Assembly: GCF_004664715.2 (NCBI RefSeq)
Contig: NC_051063.1
Coordinates: forward strand, 145,804,165-145,868,164
DNA from: Peromyscus leucopus
Lineage: Eukaryota > Chordata > Mammalia > Rodentia > Cricetidae
Length of the DNA: 64,000 bases
Reading direction: 5' to 3'
Under the pieces are notes generated by a model, which made no database searches, had not been told where the DNA came from, and was given only the letters and a program-made list of their open reading frames with translations. The position numbers and the translations under genes are program-made. This document shows positions 32,330 to 43,448 of this stretch, one piece after another (the first letter of the stretch is position 1; each line of letters starts with the position of its first letter).

Positions 32330-32490
32330 TCTGGTTTTCCTTTTCCTCATCTAGAAACCGGATGAACAAGCTCTACCTCCAAGAGTTTTCACGGGGTTCA
32401 GAGAAGATATGAAGTGCTCCCCATTCTGGGCTGGCATTAGTGAAATGGCTCAATAAACAATGGGAGATGACAACAGTGCTCTTATTAATA
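32330..32490 (+). mobile_element. MIR (ancient mammalian SINE), sense
   Basis: 'tttccttttcctcatctaga' is the MIR core, followed by the diverged right part and 'gaaatggctcaataaacaat', which matches the LINE2-shared MIR 3' end. Confidence 0.65.
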
Positions 32491-32990
32491 AAGACCGTGG
32501 ACCCAATTCACTCTTCAAGGAGCTGCTTTGATTGGCTAAATTTTTATTAAACATTTTATAAATGTGTTTGAGGGATTTGAGTTTCTGGATTCTTTCTGGT
32601 TAATGGTCTGTGTGGAATGACGTTATGCGGACTTCAGGAGTGAGGATGTATTTCCTCTTCATTTTTCTGCAATGGTCTGTAAAATCTGATGTATGGCTTC
32701 CTTCACTGGCTACCAGGCCACACCAGTGAAGCCATCTGAGCCCTCAGAGTTTTTGTGTACATTGAAAATGTTTAGCTATTGATTTTCTCTCTCTGGTAAC
32801 AAAGGTCTATTCAGGTGGCCATTTTTTCCATGAGTGACTTGTAACCTTAAGACATCTGTCCATTTCATTTCATCTAAGTTGTCAAATACATTGCCACAAG
32901 TGGATCCTAACATTCTTATGATCCTTTAACTATCTGTGTACCTATGGGGATAGCAAATACTGTTGGGGAAAACTTTTTCCTTGTCAGTTT

Positions 32991-33309
32991 ATCAAGAGTT
33001 AAGAATGTATGGATCTTCAAGACCGAGTTCATGGGTTCCATTAGCTGCTTTATGACCTATGTATCTTGACAGCTCTCTGATCTCACTACTCCCTTTCTTC
33101 TCATGGCTGGGGTTGTATTTGCCCCTCCTTTTCAAATCCCTTAAGGTGGAACCTGAGGTGACTAGTGTCACACTCCTCTAACCCAGTCAGTGCTGGAGAT
33201 ACTCTTCGTGGGACTTCCTTAGCCTCGTTCCACAAATTTCAACATGGTGGGTTTTGTCTTGTAATCCATTCCAAAACACTTCTAATGTCTGTTTAAGATT
33301 GTTTCTTCA
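32991..33309. other. Weakly recognisable part of the antisense L1
   Basis: Only the right end (aacacttctaatgtctgttt) aligns convincingly with L1. The middle, including 'gttccattagctgctttatg', is too diverged to place. Confidence 0.45.
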
Positions 33310-34197
33310 TCAAACAAACGGCAGCTCATGCTGGTGAGGATGTGGGGTAAGGGGAACACTCTTCCATTGCTGGTAGGAGTGCAAGATTATTCAACCATTA
33401 CAGAAATCAGTATGCCTATCAGGAAACTGGGAATCAAGCTACCTCCAAATCCAGCTATACTACACTTGGGCAGACACTCAAAGGACTCTTCATCCTACTA
33501 CAGCGCCCCTTGCTCAACCATGTTCTTTGATGTTCTATTCATAATAGCCAGGAACTGGAAACAGTTTAAATGTCCATCAACAAATGAAGGACTAATGAAA
33601 ATGTGGTAATTTACATAAAGGAATATTACTTGGTTGTTTAAAAAATTAAATAATGAGATTTGCAAAGTAAATGGAAACAAGTAGAATCATCCTAAGTGAT
33701 GTGATGGAGACCTGAAAAGACATAGTATGTATATGTATCTCTTCTGTGTTGATGTTAGCTCTTAAGCCTTTAGGAGGTGAGCTGCAATCTATATAATCAC
33801 TGAAGTTAGGTACAGAGTAAGGGACTGGGGGGACGGAAGCATCTCCCAAGGAAGGGGAAATAGAAAATATAGTTATGGAGAGATGGGATGGGAGGAATGG
33901 AATGAGAGGATTAAACAGAGAAAGGGTTGAAAGGGGTAGGAGAAAGGAGGGTAAGGGACGGAATATGGGAAGGGACAGCTAACACTAAGGACCGTTTGAG
34001 AGGGCATATGAGAACTACCTACAGCAGAAGCTTCTTACAAAATATATACATATGTGAAAGAAATCTAAATGGAATCACCAAACAGTGGGGTGGGGGGAGA
34101 CCAAACCTCAACTAGACTTCTCTTTTCACCAAGTGAAACCTCCAGTGCCAAGAATGTATTATATGTAATAGAGTTGTTGGCCAAAGGGGCCCCACGG

Positions 34198-34198
<1 letters not shown>

Positions 34199-34239
<41 letters not shown>
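34199..34239. repeat. (AC)n microsatellite in L1 3' UTR
   Basis: About 20 AC units inside the L1 3' UTR. Confidence 0.97.
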
Positions 34240-34240
<1 letters not shown>

Positions 34241-34758
34241 CTAACTCAAGTTAATATTTCCAGGGCTATTGGTTGCTGTCCACCAACTGAGAGTAAAGGT
34301 CTGTTGTTGAAGATAACACCTACATATCTCATTGAACACGGAAAAGCCAAGCTGGTGCCTAACTAGAGACTGTACCCCCAACTGACTAGTGTTCATGGTA
34401 CGGAAAGTTATTGTGCATGCTACCTGCTGCAAACCTTCTGATCTACAATGGTGATCTGATTGCATGATACACTGGTGTAATAGTGGTGCAAAAGCTATGG
34501 GACTAACCAACCACTATCTGATTAGATTAAAGGCTCACCCTATGAGATGGAACCTGTGCCTAGCATTGCTTAGGTGGCTGAAAATCTGAGACCAGATAGG
34601 CCAAGGACCTAGGGGAAAACTAAATACTATTGTTCTGCTAAAGGAACCTAGCAATAAAATGACTCCTAACAACATTCTGATATACTTTGAGATCAGTGTC
34701 TTGCTCAGCCACCATCAGAGAAATACAGGAACAAATATAGAGGCTCGTGACTGGACAA

Positions 34759-34762
<4 letters not shown>

Positions 34763-34818
<56 letters not shown>
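34763..34818. repeat. (GA)n purine tract in L1 3' UTR
   Basis: A 56-bp uninterrupted GA repeat, a mirror-symmetric polypurine tract of the kind that can form triplex DNA. Confidence 0.97.
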
Positions 34819-34821
<3 letters not shown>

Positions 34822-35340
34822 TGGAATACTCTGTTCTAAACGGAAAGTCTTCATCAAACCCCTCCCCTCAGGGCTCAGGGATCTATTAGGAAGAGGAAGA
34901 GGAAAGACCATAAGAGCCAGTGGGGCTGGAAGACACCAAGGAAACAGGGCCTTGCAGACACAACAGGACTGACACTCATGTGACCTCACAGAGACTGTGG
35001 CAGCATGCAACAGGACCTGCACAGGTCCCCAAGACAGATGGGGCACCAGCGCTGAGAGGGAGCTGGACACAAACCCCCATCCCTAGCCCAAATGCTGTCT
35101 CTAACTGACAACAGCTCACAAAGGAAAACCCAGTTTTCCGCAGTGGCAGTGGCGTCTTACTGAGGATACAAATCACACTGAAAGGCAGGCCCATGCCCAG
35201 CAGGAGACGACCAGCACAAAACAAACACAGGGGGATTTTGGGGGATGTTTTGTCTCATAATGACCTCTTTGGGCATTTTTAAACCTTTACAGGTTTCTTG
35301 CTTGTATATTATGGTTTCCAATTGTGTGTTTTTATAGCGC

Positions 35341-35342
<2 letters not shown>

Positions 35343-35384
<42 letters not shown>
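35343..35384. repeat. (GT)n microsatellite near L1 3' end
   Basis: About 21 GT units preceded by 'gcgc'. Confidence 0.97.
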
Positions 35385-35386
<2 letters not shown>

Positions 35387-35911
35387 CTGTGTGTCTCTGA
35401 GTGTGTATGTGTTTCTCATGCTTTTTCTTCCTTTCTGTTTGTTTTGTTTTATTCTGGTTTGATTGGCTTTATATTTGCCTGTTGGTTTTCTAAAGAGAAA
35501 GAGAGAGGAAGAAGGTGGGGGGGTGGACAGATGGGGAGGACATGGGAGGGCATGAGGGAGGGGACACTGTGATCAGAATATATTAGATAGAAAAAACTAT
35601 GTTGAGTAAAAATTTAAGAAAGGAAGATCGATTCTTCAGCCAATAGGTTCTAGAGAAACGTGTTGCTTAGCTTCCAGACATGGAGAGCAACATCCACGTA
35701 TCTTCGAATGACTGACTTCTAACGTAGTTCCAAATAGATCTAAACTCTACTTTGTATGACTTGGATTCTTTCAACCTTACTGAGACTTGTTATGGCGGGA
35801 ATAATGTCTGCTTTGGGAAATAGTGGTGCTGGAAAAGAATGTGTATTTTGTTGTCAGGTGGAGCTGGCGTCTACAAACATTAATCAGCTCGCTGTTTGGA
35901 AGTCACGTTAG

Positions 35912-36265
35912 TCATCTTTCCATCACTACAATGGGAGAACTGGGGAAATCAGCATACAGGGGGAAGAAGGTGGTTTGGGTTTTTGTTTAGTTTGGGCCCT
36001 CAGTTTTGAAGGCTCCAGTCCAAGATTGGGTGGACTCGTTGCCTGGGGCCTTGGTAGGCACGCTGATAGCACCTGCAGGGAGTGTTTGCTGGAACAAATT
36101 GCTCATCACAACACCGAGAAGCAAAAGAGAGCAAGGAATTGGCCAGGGTCCCATAATCCCCTTCGTGGCTATCTCCCCAGGGATCTAAAGATGTTCCATA
36201 AGGCTCTTCCTTCTGGAAGTTCACTTCTGGAAGTGCTGTCGTGGGGGCCAAGCCTTAAACCCATG
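35912..36265 (-). mobile_element. Old LTR-like repeat inside the antisense L1
   Basis: 'tcagttttgaaggctccagt' and 'gggcccataatccc'-like text (cagggtcccataatcccctt) resemble old MaLR-like LTRs. It interrupts the L1 order between 35905 and 36280. The 167-codon frame starting at 35975 is built from this repeat plus L1 and is not a gene. Confidence 0.5.
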
Positions 36266-36957
36266 GTTTTCAGGGACACTCAGCTTTTGTATACAGCCGT
36301 AGTGTTTGATAACCTCACTGGATATTCTGTGTGCTCCATCATTTGTGGAGAAGGGAGTTTTGCACCTCTGAGTACAACTTTTCATTGTGTCCTTTCATTT
36401 CTAGCCGGCCTCTGTTTAATGGTTCTTGAAGGCTCTGCTATTAGATGGTGCACGCTTCTCCTTGCTGTGTCTTCTTGATGAACTGATTACTGTATCATCA
36501 CGACACAATGCTCCTTTTTCACAGTATGGTCTGATTTCTGAAGCCTACTCTGAATGGAATAGAACTATTCCAGCTCTTCTTTAATTCGTGTCAGCAGCAC
36601 GTACCTTCTCCTTCCTTTGCTTTTATACTATCTGCTTCTCATATTTGGCATATGTTTCTAATAGGCAACCTGTAGCCAGGTCTTATAATTATATCCACTC
36701 TGGCCATCACTATTTTATATTTAATACACTTACAATTAATGTGAATTTTAATATATTTAGGTTTAAATTCACTGTATAGTCCTTTTTTTTTTCTTTTTCT
36801 CACCTATTTTACATTCCTGTTTTAATTCATCCCTTATTATTGTTTTGTAGGGCAGGTCTGCTAGTAAGGAGTCATTCAACATTTGCATGTTCTAAAATGT
36901 CTTTATTTTGTCTTCATTTGAGAAAGATTTTTTTTGTCCGGGTAAAGGCTTCTGTTT

Positions 36958-37040
36958 CGAGCTACATATACAGCTTTGTGGTAAAGCATTTGCTTAGTAT
37001 GAATGAGGCCTGTGTCTGATACATAGTACTGAAAGAATAA
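36958..37040 (+). mobile_element. Old ID-like SINE
   Basis: 'acagctttgtggtaaagcat' (box A-like) and 'gaggcctgtgtctgatacat' parallel the ID body, with an A-rich end. Confidence 0.6.
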
Positions 37041-37369
37041 AAGGTAGTTCTTTGAAAGAGACTTATGAATAATTATATGCCAATAAGTTGGGAAAGCCAG
37101 AAAAAAAATGGACAGATTCCTAGGACACACAACCTACCAAGACTGAGTAAGGCAGAAATAGAGAACCCGAAAAGATCAGTGTGAGTGGGTATACTCAATC
37201 AATAACCAAAAATTAAAAAAAAAATCCCCAAACAAAAAAGCAACAGCTCAGGATCTGATGGCTTTACTTAGGATTTCTATTAAACATTGAAAGAAGAATC
37301 AAAGCCAACACTCCTCAAACTACATAGCAAAAAATAAAAATTGATGAGAGAAATTGAAGAAAGTACAAA

Positions 37370-37495
37370 TAATACATATATATTATATATGTATAATAAT
37401 TATATATTATAATATATACATATATGTGTATAATATATAATATATACATATATGTGTAATAATATATATTATAAATATATATATAATACAACTAA
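37370..37495. repeat. (TA)n-rich palindromic microsatellite
   Basis: Interrupted TA/TATATA tract with local inverted repeats, including 'atatacatatatgtgtataa' occurring in near-duplicate. It replaces part of the L1 sequence. Confidence 0.9.
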
Positions 37496-37576
37496 TATAA
37501 AAGTACAAATAAAGTACAAATGGAAAGGTATCATGCGTTCATAATTTGGAAAAGATTTAAATTGTTAAACTGTCCC

Positions 37577-37734
37577 CTGGGCTGTGAAAATGACTCAGCA
37601 GTTAAGAGCATTTCTTGCTCTTGCAGAGGACCAGGGTTCAGTTCCCAGCACTCATGATGGATGTCTCACAACTGCCTGTAACTCTAGCTCCAAAGGATCT
37701 GCTGCCCTATTCTGGCCTCTGAAGGCACTTTACA

Positions 37735-37780
<46 letters not shown>
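37577..37780 (+). mobile_element. B2/B3-superfamily SINE with (AC)n tail
   Basis: 'tgggctgtgaaaatgactca', 'cttgctcttgcagaggacca' and 'cacaactgcctgtaactcta', followed by about 23 AC units (37735-37780). It splits the sense L1. Confidence 0.93.
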
Positions 37781-37784
<4 letters not shown>

Positions 37785-38098
37785 TAAACAGACAAAAAAA
37801 CAAACCTTTAAAACATCCAACCTACCCAAAGCAATCTAGATTATGATTTTGTCAAATACCTTTTTCTCCTTCGTCTCTATCAGGTTTCAATTACATACCT
37901 ACAGACCCCAGGAGATTGATCTACAGCTCACTAACTCTGGCCCACCCCTGTGTTGGAGTTCACTGAACTTTTCCGAGACAGTACCTGATCCATTTCATTT
38001 TCTGGAATATTCATCCTATACAGTGCATTTTTAAATCTAAGATATGATGTGTATATGGCTACTAATTATACCTACTATGCCATTTTGGGGTTTATTTA

Positions 38099-38254
38099 TT
38101 TATTTTGGTTTTTTGAGACAGGGTTTCTCTGTGTAGCTTTGCGCCTTTCCTGGATCTCGCTCTGTAGACCAGGCTGGCCTCAAACTCACAAAGATCCGCC
38201 TGCCTCTGCCTCCCGAGTGCTGGGATTAAAGGCGTGCACCACCACCACCCGGCG
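38099..38254 (-). mobile_element. B1 SINE, antisense, with TSD
   Basis: 'ttttgagacagggtttctct' to 'caccaccacccggc'. Direct repeat ttggggt(t/c)tattt at 38085-38097 and 38256-38268. Near-consensus, hence relatively young. Confidence 0.96.
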
Positions 38255-38404
38255 ATTGGGGTCTATTTTTATTGTGCTTTTATCACTATCTAACATCTTT
38301 ACAATTTGGACACCAGGAATTTTTATATTCTATTTATCTTGTTCTTTTTAATATTGTTGACAGTTGTTCTAAAATTTATTTAAGGGACTTGAGATTTTGA
38401 ATTT

Positions 38405-38538
38405 TGTTTGTTTTGAGGCAGGGTCATATTTTATAGCTTAGTCTGGCTTTGAATACTGTGTAGCCCAGGCTTGCCTCAAATTTCTTGTCACCTCCTGACT
38501 GTTGGGATTACGGCATGTGCCACTATGTCCAGTTTAAT
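38405..38538 (-). mobile_element. Old B1-type SINE, antisense
   Basis: 'gtttgttttgaggcagggtc', 'tgtgtagcccaggcttgcct' and 'ctgttgggattacggcatgt'. Early B1 form, heavily diverged. Confidence 0.78.
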
Positions 38539-39077
38539 GCCTTTCTTAAATATTTAACACTGTAGACCCCTGGTCATCTCATGAAATGTCCTTAGGATGT
38601 TTTGGAATGCACAAATTAAGATAAAGAGGGACTTATATAGCAGATATATTTATCAAAATTTTGCTGTTAAATTTTACTATTTTAATTAACATACTTCTTA
38701 GTGATTGCAATAAGTAACCAGATCTAGCAAACCGTCTAATACATCCCATGACATTTCAAGTAGTAACGAGAATAAACATTACTCTGAGATATATGCAACA
38801 ATGGCACTGGGATTTGCATATGCCCAAGCCTTCTGTTTATGGCAGTGTTGAGGTTCTGTGCTGTACGTGTAATTTGTTACCAGCATACGTTATGGGAGGA
38901 AAGGCTAAATTTTAGTGAGACATTAGTAACTCATCTGAGTTCAAGGACTTCTAATTCTGTCTTCAGGTCCCTTAACAGTATGTGGATCCAGGATGTGAAC
39001 TTTGATGGAAACTGGATTACCTGGAAATTGTACGATTTACAGTATTGCCTAAGCTTGTAAACTGGCAAGGATTTGAT
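38539..39077. other. Unrecognised AT-rich interval
   Basis: About 540 bp. The 73-codon frame at 38839 is unremarkable. A small tandem duplication (gatatggctt twice) sits at its right edge, 39088-39108. Confidence 0.45.
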
Positions 39078-39480
39078 TTTAATTTGATATGGCTTTTGAT
39101 ATGGCTTGAAGCTGAAATGTGTGTCGTCGTCCGTGTCCGTCTGCCCCCCTGTCCCCCTGCTCCTGTCTTGGACACTTGTTCCCCGGCTGGGAGTGCTATG
39201 CCGGGAGGCTGTGGAACCTCTAGTTGATGGTCACTGGCTGGGGGACGTGGCTCATGAAGGGCAGGCCTTTGAAGGGTATCCCAGCCCTTAGTTCTGACCT
39301 TGCTCTCAGCTTCCTGATCTGCAGGGATGTGAGTGGTCTCTGCTGCGTGCTTCTAGCACCGTAAACGGAGCTGCTCCCCCAGGACAGACTAAAACAACTC
39401 TGAAGCCATGGTCCAAAACAAACCTTTGATTCCTTGTTTCTGTCAGGTATCTTGGTCATGATGATGCAGACATAATTAAT
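39078..39480 (+). mobile_element. Old LTR-like repeat, sense
   Basis: 'ggctgtggaacctctagttg', 'ggcctttgaagggtatccca' and 'caggtatcttggtcatgatg' follow the MaLR-like layout. Older than the other copies. Family uncertain. Confidence 0.5.
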
Positions 39481-40224
39481 CTGCCTGATATTGTCAGGGC
39501 GGAGGGCGGGGGAGAGTTTTGGTACAGGCCAGAAAACAGTATTTGCAGGATAACTGAGAATGTCCTCCATGCCAAAAATGAGTCTTTCTGGGCTCCTGAG
39601 GCCAAAGCAGTTTTCCCTTGATGGTGAGGAGTCCACTATCAAGTGTCTTCTTGCCCAACCCCCATTCTGGATCTCAAGACGCTACTGAAAACTGAGAAAT
39701 GGCCTAAGTCTGCTGTTTATTTTTGCCTGTGGTTCCTCAGCAGGGCCTTACACTCCTGAATTTGTGGATGCACAGTCCTTTTCCTATCCAGTGTGTCCCA
39801 ACCAGAAAGTCACTGTAATTTTTGGGCTTGTTCCCATACTCCCCCCAAATGTCATTAGTCATGCCCTCCTTCCCATTGCTGCCTTGAATAGGCAATCATT
39901 ATGATGAGGCCAGGCTTGTTTCAGAATTCCAAGAGAACCACCGTGTCAGGTTGTCACAACTCTGGGGCTGGAAACGGAAAAGGCTGTGATCCGGGCCTGG
40001 CTGGCACCGTCCCTGTGAGTCATTGTGGAAACACTGTCCCCGGATGCTACTGAGAGGGCCGGGTTGCTGATGAGCTCATCTGTCAGATGAGATCCTGACC
40101 CCCTGACATCCTAAAATGTTCCATAATATGTGGGACATTACGCCTTCCATCTGGTGACACTGAAATTTGGGTTGTTTTATTCTATTTTAGGGTCTTTCAC
40201 AGTTCCAATGTGTTAAGAAAAACA
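39481..40224. other. Unrecognised non-coding interval
   Basis: About 740 bp with no gene or named repeat that I recognise. Confidence 0.45.
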
Positions 40225-40420
40225 AAATACATTTTTTAGATTACAAAGTAATACATATTCATTGTACAGAAATTGAAAAAATGCAGAAAAACATACAGAA
40301 CAAAATTCTACCACCCAGAGATACAGATTTTTAAAATGCAGTACAGTTTCCTTTCTGATGCTATTGCATTGTAGTGGATATAATACTTCGGTAAGTTGTG
40401 GGAGTTTTTTTTTCTAATGA
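40225..40420. mobile_element. Ancient LINE-like fragment
   Basis: 'ttacaaagtaatacatattc' and 'ctaccacccagagatacaga' resemble 3' parts of ancient L1M elements. Placement is tentative. Confidence 0.4.
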
Positions 40421-40547
40421 AAACAGTGCAACTCCCACAGTCTGCATTATAAAATACACAGAATTATATCATTTTTGCCCAAGAGGAGACTATATAAAAC
40501 CAGCTCATCCAACACAAACTTTCTAAAAATGAAAAAGCAAAAAATCC

Positions 40548-40645
40548 CAAGGGGCAAGTAATTGCCCAAGGCTCCCAGCTCATGAGCCAGAGTCAGAAAT
40601 GGAAGCCTGGCCTGTAGCCTCAGCATCCCGCCGTCTCATGACCCG
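40548..40645 (-). mobile_element. MIR, antisense
   Basis: 'ggcaagtaattgcccaaggc' and 'agagtcagaaatggaagcct' follow the inverted MIR core (acttgcccaaggtcacacag...). Confidence 0.6.
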
Positions 40646-41014
40646 CCCAGTTTCCATCCCTCCGGGGTTCATCTTCCGACAAGAGCAGAAAGGGTCCTGG
40701 CCTCTCTGCCTCCTGACCCTGGAAAAACAGAGAGGAGTTCCCAGGCTTGCTGAGCAGGAAGTGTGCCTCAGCTTTCAAACTTAAGTTATTTAACATCTTT
40801 GAAATGTTTGTCCCCTGTGGGGAAGCTTGAAATGTGAAGAACAACAAACAAGTCTTTCCCACGTAAAAGTTGTTTCTCATTACCATGTAGAAGTTAAGAG
40901 TAACAAATGGGCATATCTAGCAGATGAATGACTCCACCAAGTAGTTCTTCGGTAAAGGTGAAACTTTGTAGAATATATATTCTCAGGAGATACAAATTCA
41001 TCCCAGATCATAAA
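40646..41014. other. Unrecognised non-coding interval
   Basis: About 370 bp. Nothing recognised. Confidence 0.45.
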
Positions 41015-41345
41015 GGGGTGGCTAGTGTAGATAATACAGTATAACACAGTATCCTGTGTCCTAGAGTATCATATATGAGTGTGATGTGTAGGAAGGAATA
41101 TAGTGGAGTATTGTGGTGTACAGGACAGTACAGTCTATAATGTGTGTAATGTATGGGTACCCAGTTTAGTATCACATATACACATAGCATCGATTAGAGT
41201 ATAGTGTGACACACAGTACAGTGTGGTATATAGTATTGTATGATACACAAAGCATTATCTATACCGTGACACATGGTGTAACACTGTGTCTAGTATGCAT
41301 GGTCTATACTATAGGATGACATACAGTATAGAGTATGCTATATCA
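41015..41345. repeat. Degenerate AGTATA/ACAGT-type tandem repeat
   Basis: About 330 bp of loosely repeated words such as acagtataacacagtatc, gtgtgacacacagtacagtg, atagtattgtatgatacaca and gacatacagtatagagtatg. No fixed period is obvious by eye. It looks like an old decayed minisatellite or cryptically simple sequence. Confidence 0.65.
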
Positions 41346-41534
41346 TATAGTAAAATAAATGTGGGTTCACGGTTAAGTAGTCTGGGACTTAAATCCTACC
41401 TTTTTACCTGCTTGGATGTGTAATCTTGGGACTAAAATTCTTTTATACAAGAAAGTGAATATATCAATTACAGAATAAGTACAAACAGACAATAAATCTA
41501 GAAGAACTATACAACTGCTTATTGACTGTTTGGT

Positions 41535-41752
41535 TGAATCCTGGGGATTAAATTCATGGCCATATGCATTTTAGATTAGTACTTTATCACTGAGTTAAAA
41601 CCCCAGGCCTTTTTAACTGTTCACTTTGAGAAAGAGTCTCACTAAAGTTGCCCAGGCTATTTATGAACTCTCTCTGTAGTGTAGGAAGGCATTGAACTTG
41701 CCATCCCCCTCTCAAGTAAATGGGATTATAGGCCTGAGCCAACAAATCTGGC
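41535..41752 (-). mobile_element. Old B1-ID composite SINE, antisense
   Basis: Left part 41535-41610 ('gaatcctggggattaaattc', 'ctttatcactgagttaaaac') is an inverted ID. Right part 41612-41752 ('gagaaagagtctcactaaag', 'aatgggattataggcctgag') is an inverted old B1. Confidence 0.68.
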
Positions 41753-41999
41753 TTGCTTCCTATTAACTAAGAAAATACAAAATTAACTCAATAAGATGTC
41801 TTTTGGAGAAGTAGAAATGTTAGAGTTTGTTAATATCCAGGATCAATGAAAGTGAGGGTAAATAGTTACTCTTTGTCAGTGTAGGTGAGATCATACAGTA
41901 TTGGCATAACCATTGTCATGCACAATTTAGAAGTCTCATTAACACTTTCAATGTATGTAACATTACTCTAACAATTGTTACATTTTATGGAATTTAATA

Positions 42000-42212
42000 A
42001 TGATGGGGAAAGGCTCTTGTCCCACCAGAAAAGAGAAACACTGGGCCTGGCAACACTCTTCCCTCATGACTCTCTTCTTCTAACAAGGCCACACCTACTC
42101 CAACAAGGCCACACCTCCTAATCCTTCTCCAACAGTGCCACTCCCTGGTGACTAAGCATTCAGACATATAAGTCTCAGGAACTCTCATTTGAATTCTCAT
42201 TCAAATCAGCAC
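42000..42212 (-). mobile_element. MaLR-like LTR fragment, antisense
   Basis: 'caacaaggccacacctccta' and 'gactaagcattcagacatat' match the family seen at 46852. Only one end of the LTR remains. Confidence 0.65.
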
Positions 42213-42326
42213 AGGCACTATCAACTTTTGCAAGTATCAACACTCATGTCGTGATACATACAGCCCCCAGGCAAAAAAACAAATACAGAAATGTACTTAA
42301 ATATATATTTATTTTTAAAATTGACA

Positions 42327-42480
42327 GGCCAGTGTGGTGGCTCATGCCTGTGGTTCAGCATTTAGGAAACTGAGTGAGGAAGATTGTTGTGTATTGAAGT
42401 CTAGCCTGGGCTAACTAGTGCATTCCAAGACAACCTGAGGGATATAGAGTGAGACCTTGAATCAAAACAACAAAAAAAAC
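42327..42480 (+). mobile_element. Old B1-type SINE
   Basis: 'ggccagtgtggtggctcatg', 'gcatttaggaaactgagtga' and 'tatagagtgagaccttgaat', with an A-rich tail. Early B1/proto-B1 form. Confidence 0.78.
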
Positions 42481-42491
42481 CCCTCAACTGT

Positions 42492-42838
42492 CCTGATAGT
42501 TTTTGTTTTTGTTAACTTGACACAGTTAGAATTATTTGAGAAGAGAAAACCATGATAAGGTTGGCCTATAAGCAAAGCTGTAGGGTATTTTCTTAGTTAG
42601 TGACTGATGTGGGAGGGCCCAGCTCACTGTGGATGGTAGTCGTGGGTGTTATAGGAAAGCAAGCTGAGCAAGCCGGTAAGCAGCACTCCTCCATGGCCTC
42701 TGCTTTAATTCCTACCCTGACTTCCCTCATGAAGGACTATGATGAGGACACGTAAACTGAAGTAAACCCCTTCCTCCCCAAGTTAATTTTGGTCATGGTG
42801 TTTTATCACAGCAACAGAAATCAAATGAAGACAAGGCA
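42492..42838 (+). mobile_element. Rodent LTR-like medium-reiteration repeat, sense
   Basis: 'gttaacttgacacagttaga', 'gagcaagccggtaagcagca', 'ctcctccatggcctctgctt' and 'ggtcatggtgttttatcaca' are landmarks of a common rodent repeat related in layout to MaLR LTRs. Family uncertain. Confidence 0.6.
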
Positions 42839-42859
42839 AAACAAAAAGTATGTGCAGAC

Positions 42860-43215
42860 CAACTGATGCTTCAGGGAGAATACGACCTCTCATTGCTGGA
42901 GGAAATGTATGTTAGTACAGCCATCTTGGAAAACAGCTTTGGCAGTATCTACAGAGACTAAATGAAGATGTCTGTGAGAGTACATTATACAGAAAGTGGT
43001 AGATATCTGTACTGAAAGAGATACACACAGCTGCATAAGCGTGAGAAACTTAGAAACTTCCCAAATGTTCATCAGTACTACCATGAGTTAATAAATTACA
43101 ATCTATTCATGCAACAGAAAACTCTTCAGTTATGAAATTCAGTTACTCATTAATGCATATGGTCATATACATTAATTTCCTAACTCTGTGGAATAGACAA
43201 CACAACTGTTAAGAA
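42860..43215 (+). mobile_element. Ancient L1 ORF2 3' fragment, sense
   Basis: 'tacagccatcttggaaaaca' and 'ttcccaaatgttcatcagta' follow the ORF2 C-terminal coding region of ancient L1. Diverged, with stops. Confidence 0.65.
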
Positions 43216-43251
43216 AACTCCCCAAATAATCCTGTTTATATAAATTTCATA

Positions 43252-43448
43252 TGGCTTGATGGTGATGGTGCATACCTTTGATCCCAGCTCTCAGGAGACA
43301 GAGGCAGGCAGATCTCTGAGTTTGAGGCCAACCTGATATATAGAGTGAGTTCCAAGACAGCCAGGACTACACAGAGAAACCCTGTCTCAAAAAAACCAAC
43401 CAACCAACCAACCAACCAACCAACCAACCAACCAATCAATCAATCAAT
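43252..43448 (+). mobile_element. B1 SINE with (AACC)n-(AATC)n tail
   Basis: 'ggcttgatggtgatggtgca', 'ctcaggagacagaggcaggc' and 'acacagagaaaccctgtctc', then about ten AACC units and three AATC units (43398-43448) in place of a plain A-tail. Confidence 0.94.

Larger units (their letters stand above)
33310..35625 (+). mobile_element. L1 3' end (ORF2 C-terminus plus long 3' UTR), 5'-truncated
   Basis: Starts inside the ORF2 C-terminal region ('gctggtgaggatgtggggta', 'catccaccatcaacaaatg'-like at 33560) with stops. About 1.9 kb of rodent 3' UTR follows: 'tgacctcacagagactgtgg', 'cttgcttgtatattatggtt' and a G-rich purine tract at 35505-35570. TSD gat(t/c)g(t/a)ttcttca at 33297-33309 and 35626-35638 (11 of 13). 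No intact reverse transcriptase. Confidence 0.88.
32520..36955 (-). mobile_element. Old L1 ORF2 region, antisense, host of a nested L1
   Basis: Pieces 32520-33309 and 35626-36955 are in continuous reverse L1 order: 'gccatctgagccctcagagt', 'agacttgttatggcgggaat', 'cttgatgaactgattactgt', 'agggcaggtctgctagtaag'. They are separated by a sense L1 (33310-35625) with a matching TSD and by an LTR-like block at 35912-36265. Frames are broken throughout. Confidence 0.82.
37045..37845 (+). mobile_element. L1 ORF2 fragment, sense, interrupted
   Basis: 37045-37369: 'cacacaacctaccaagactg', 'caacagctcaggatctgatg' (ORF2 reverse transcriptase N-terminal part). 37510-37576: 'ggaaaggtatcatgcgttca'. 37800-37845: 'cctacccaaagcaatctaga'. 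The order matches L1, with an AT microsatellite and a SINE between. Frames are broken. Confidence 0.82.

Noticed and set aside
33310..35625. Intact, potentially active L1
   Set aside because: It is 5'-truncated within the ORF2 C-terminus and has stops and expanded microsatellites.
35975..36478. 167-codon plus-strand frame
   Set aside because: Built from an LTR-like repeat and antisense L1 sequence, so it is not a gene.
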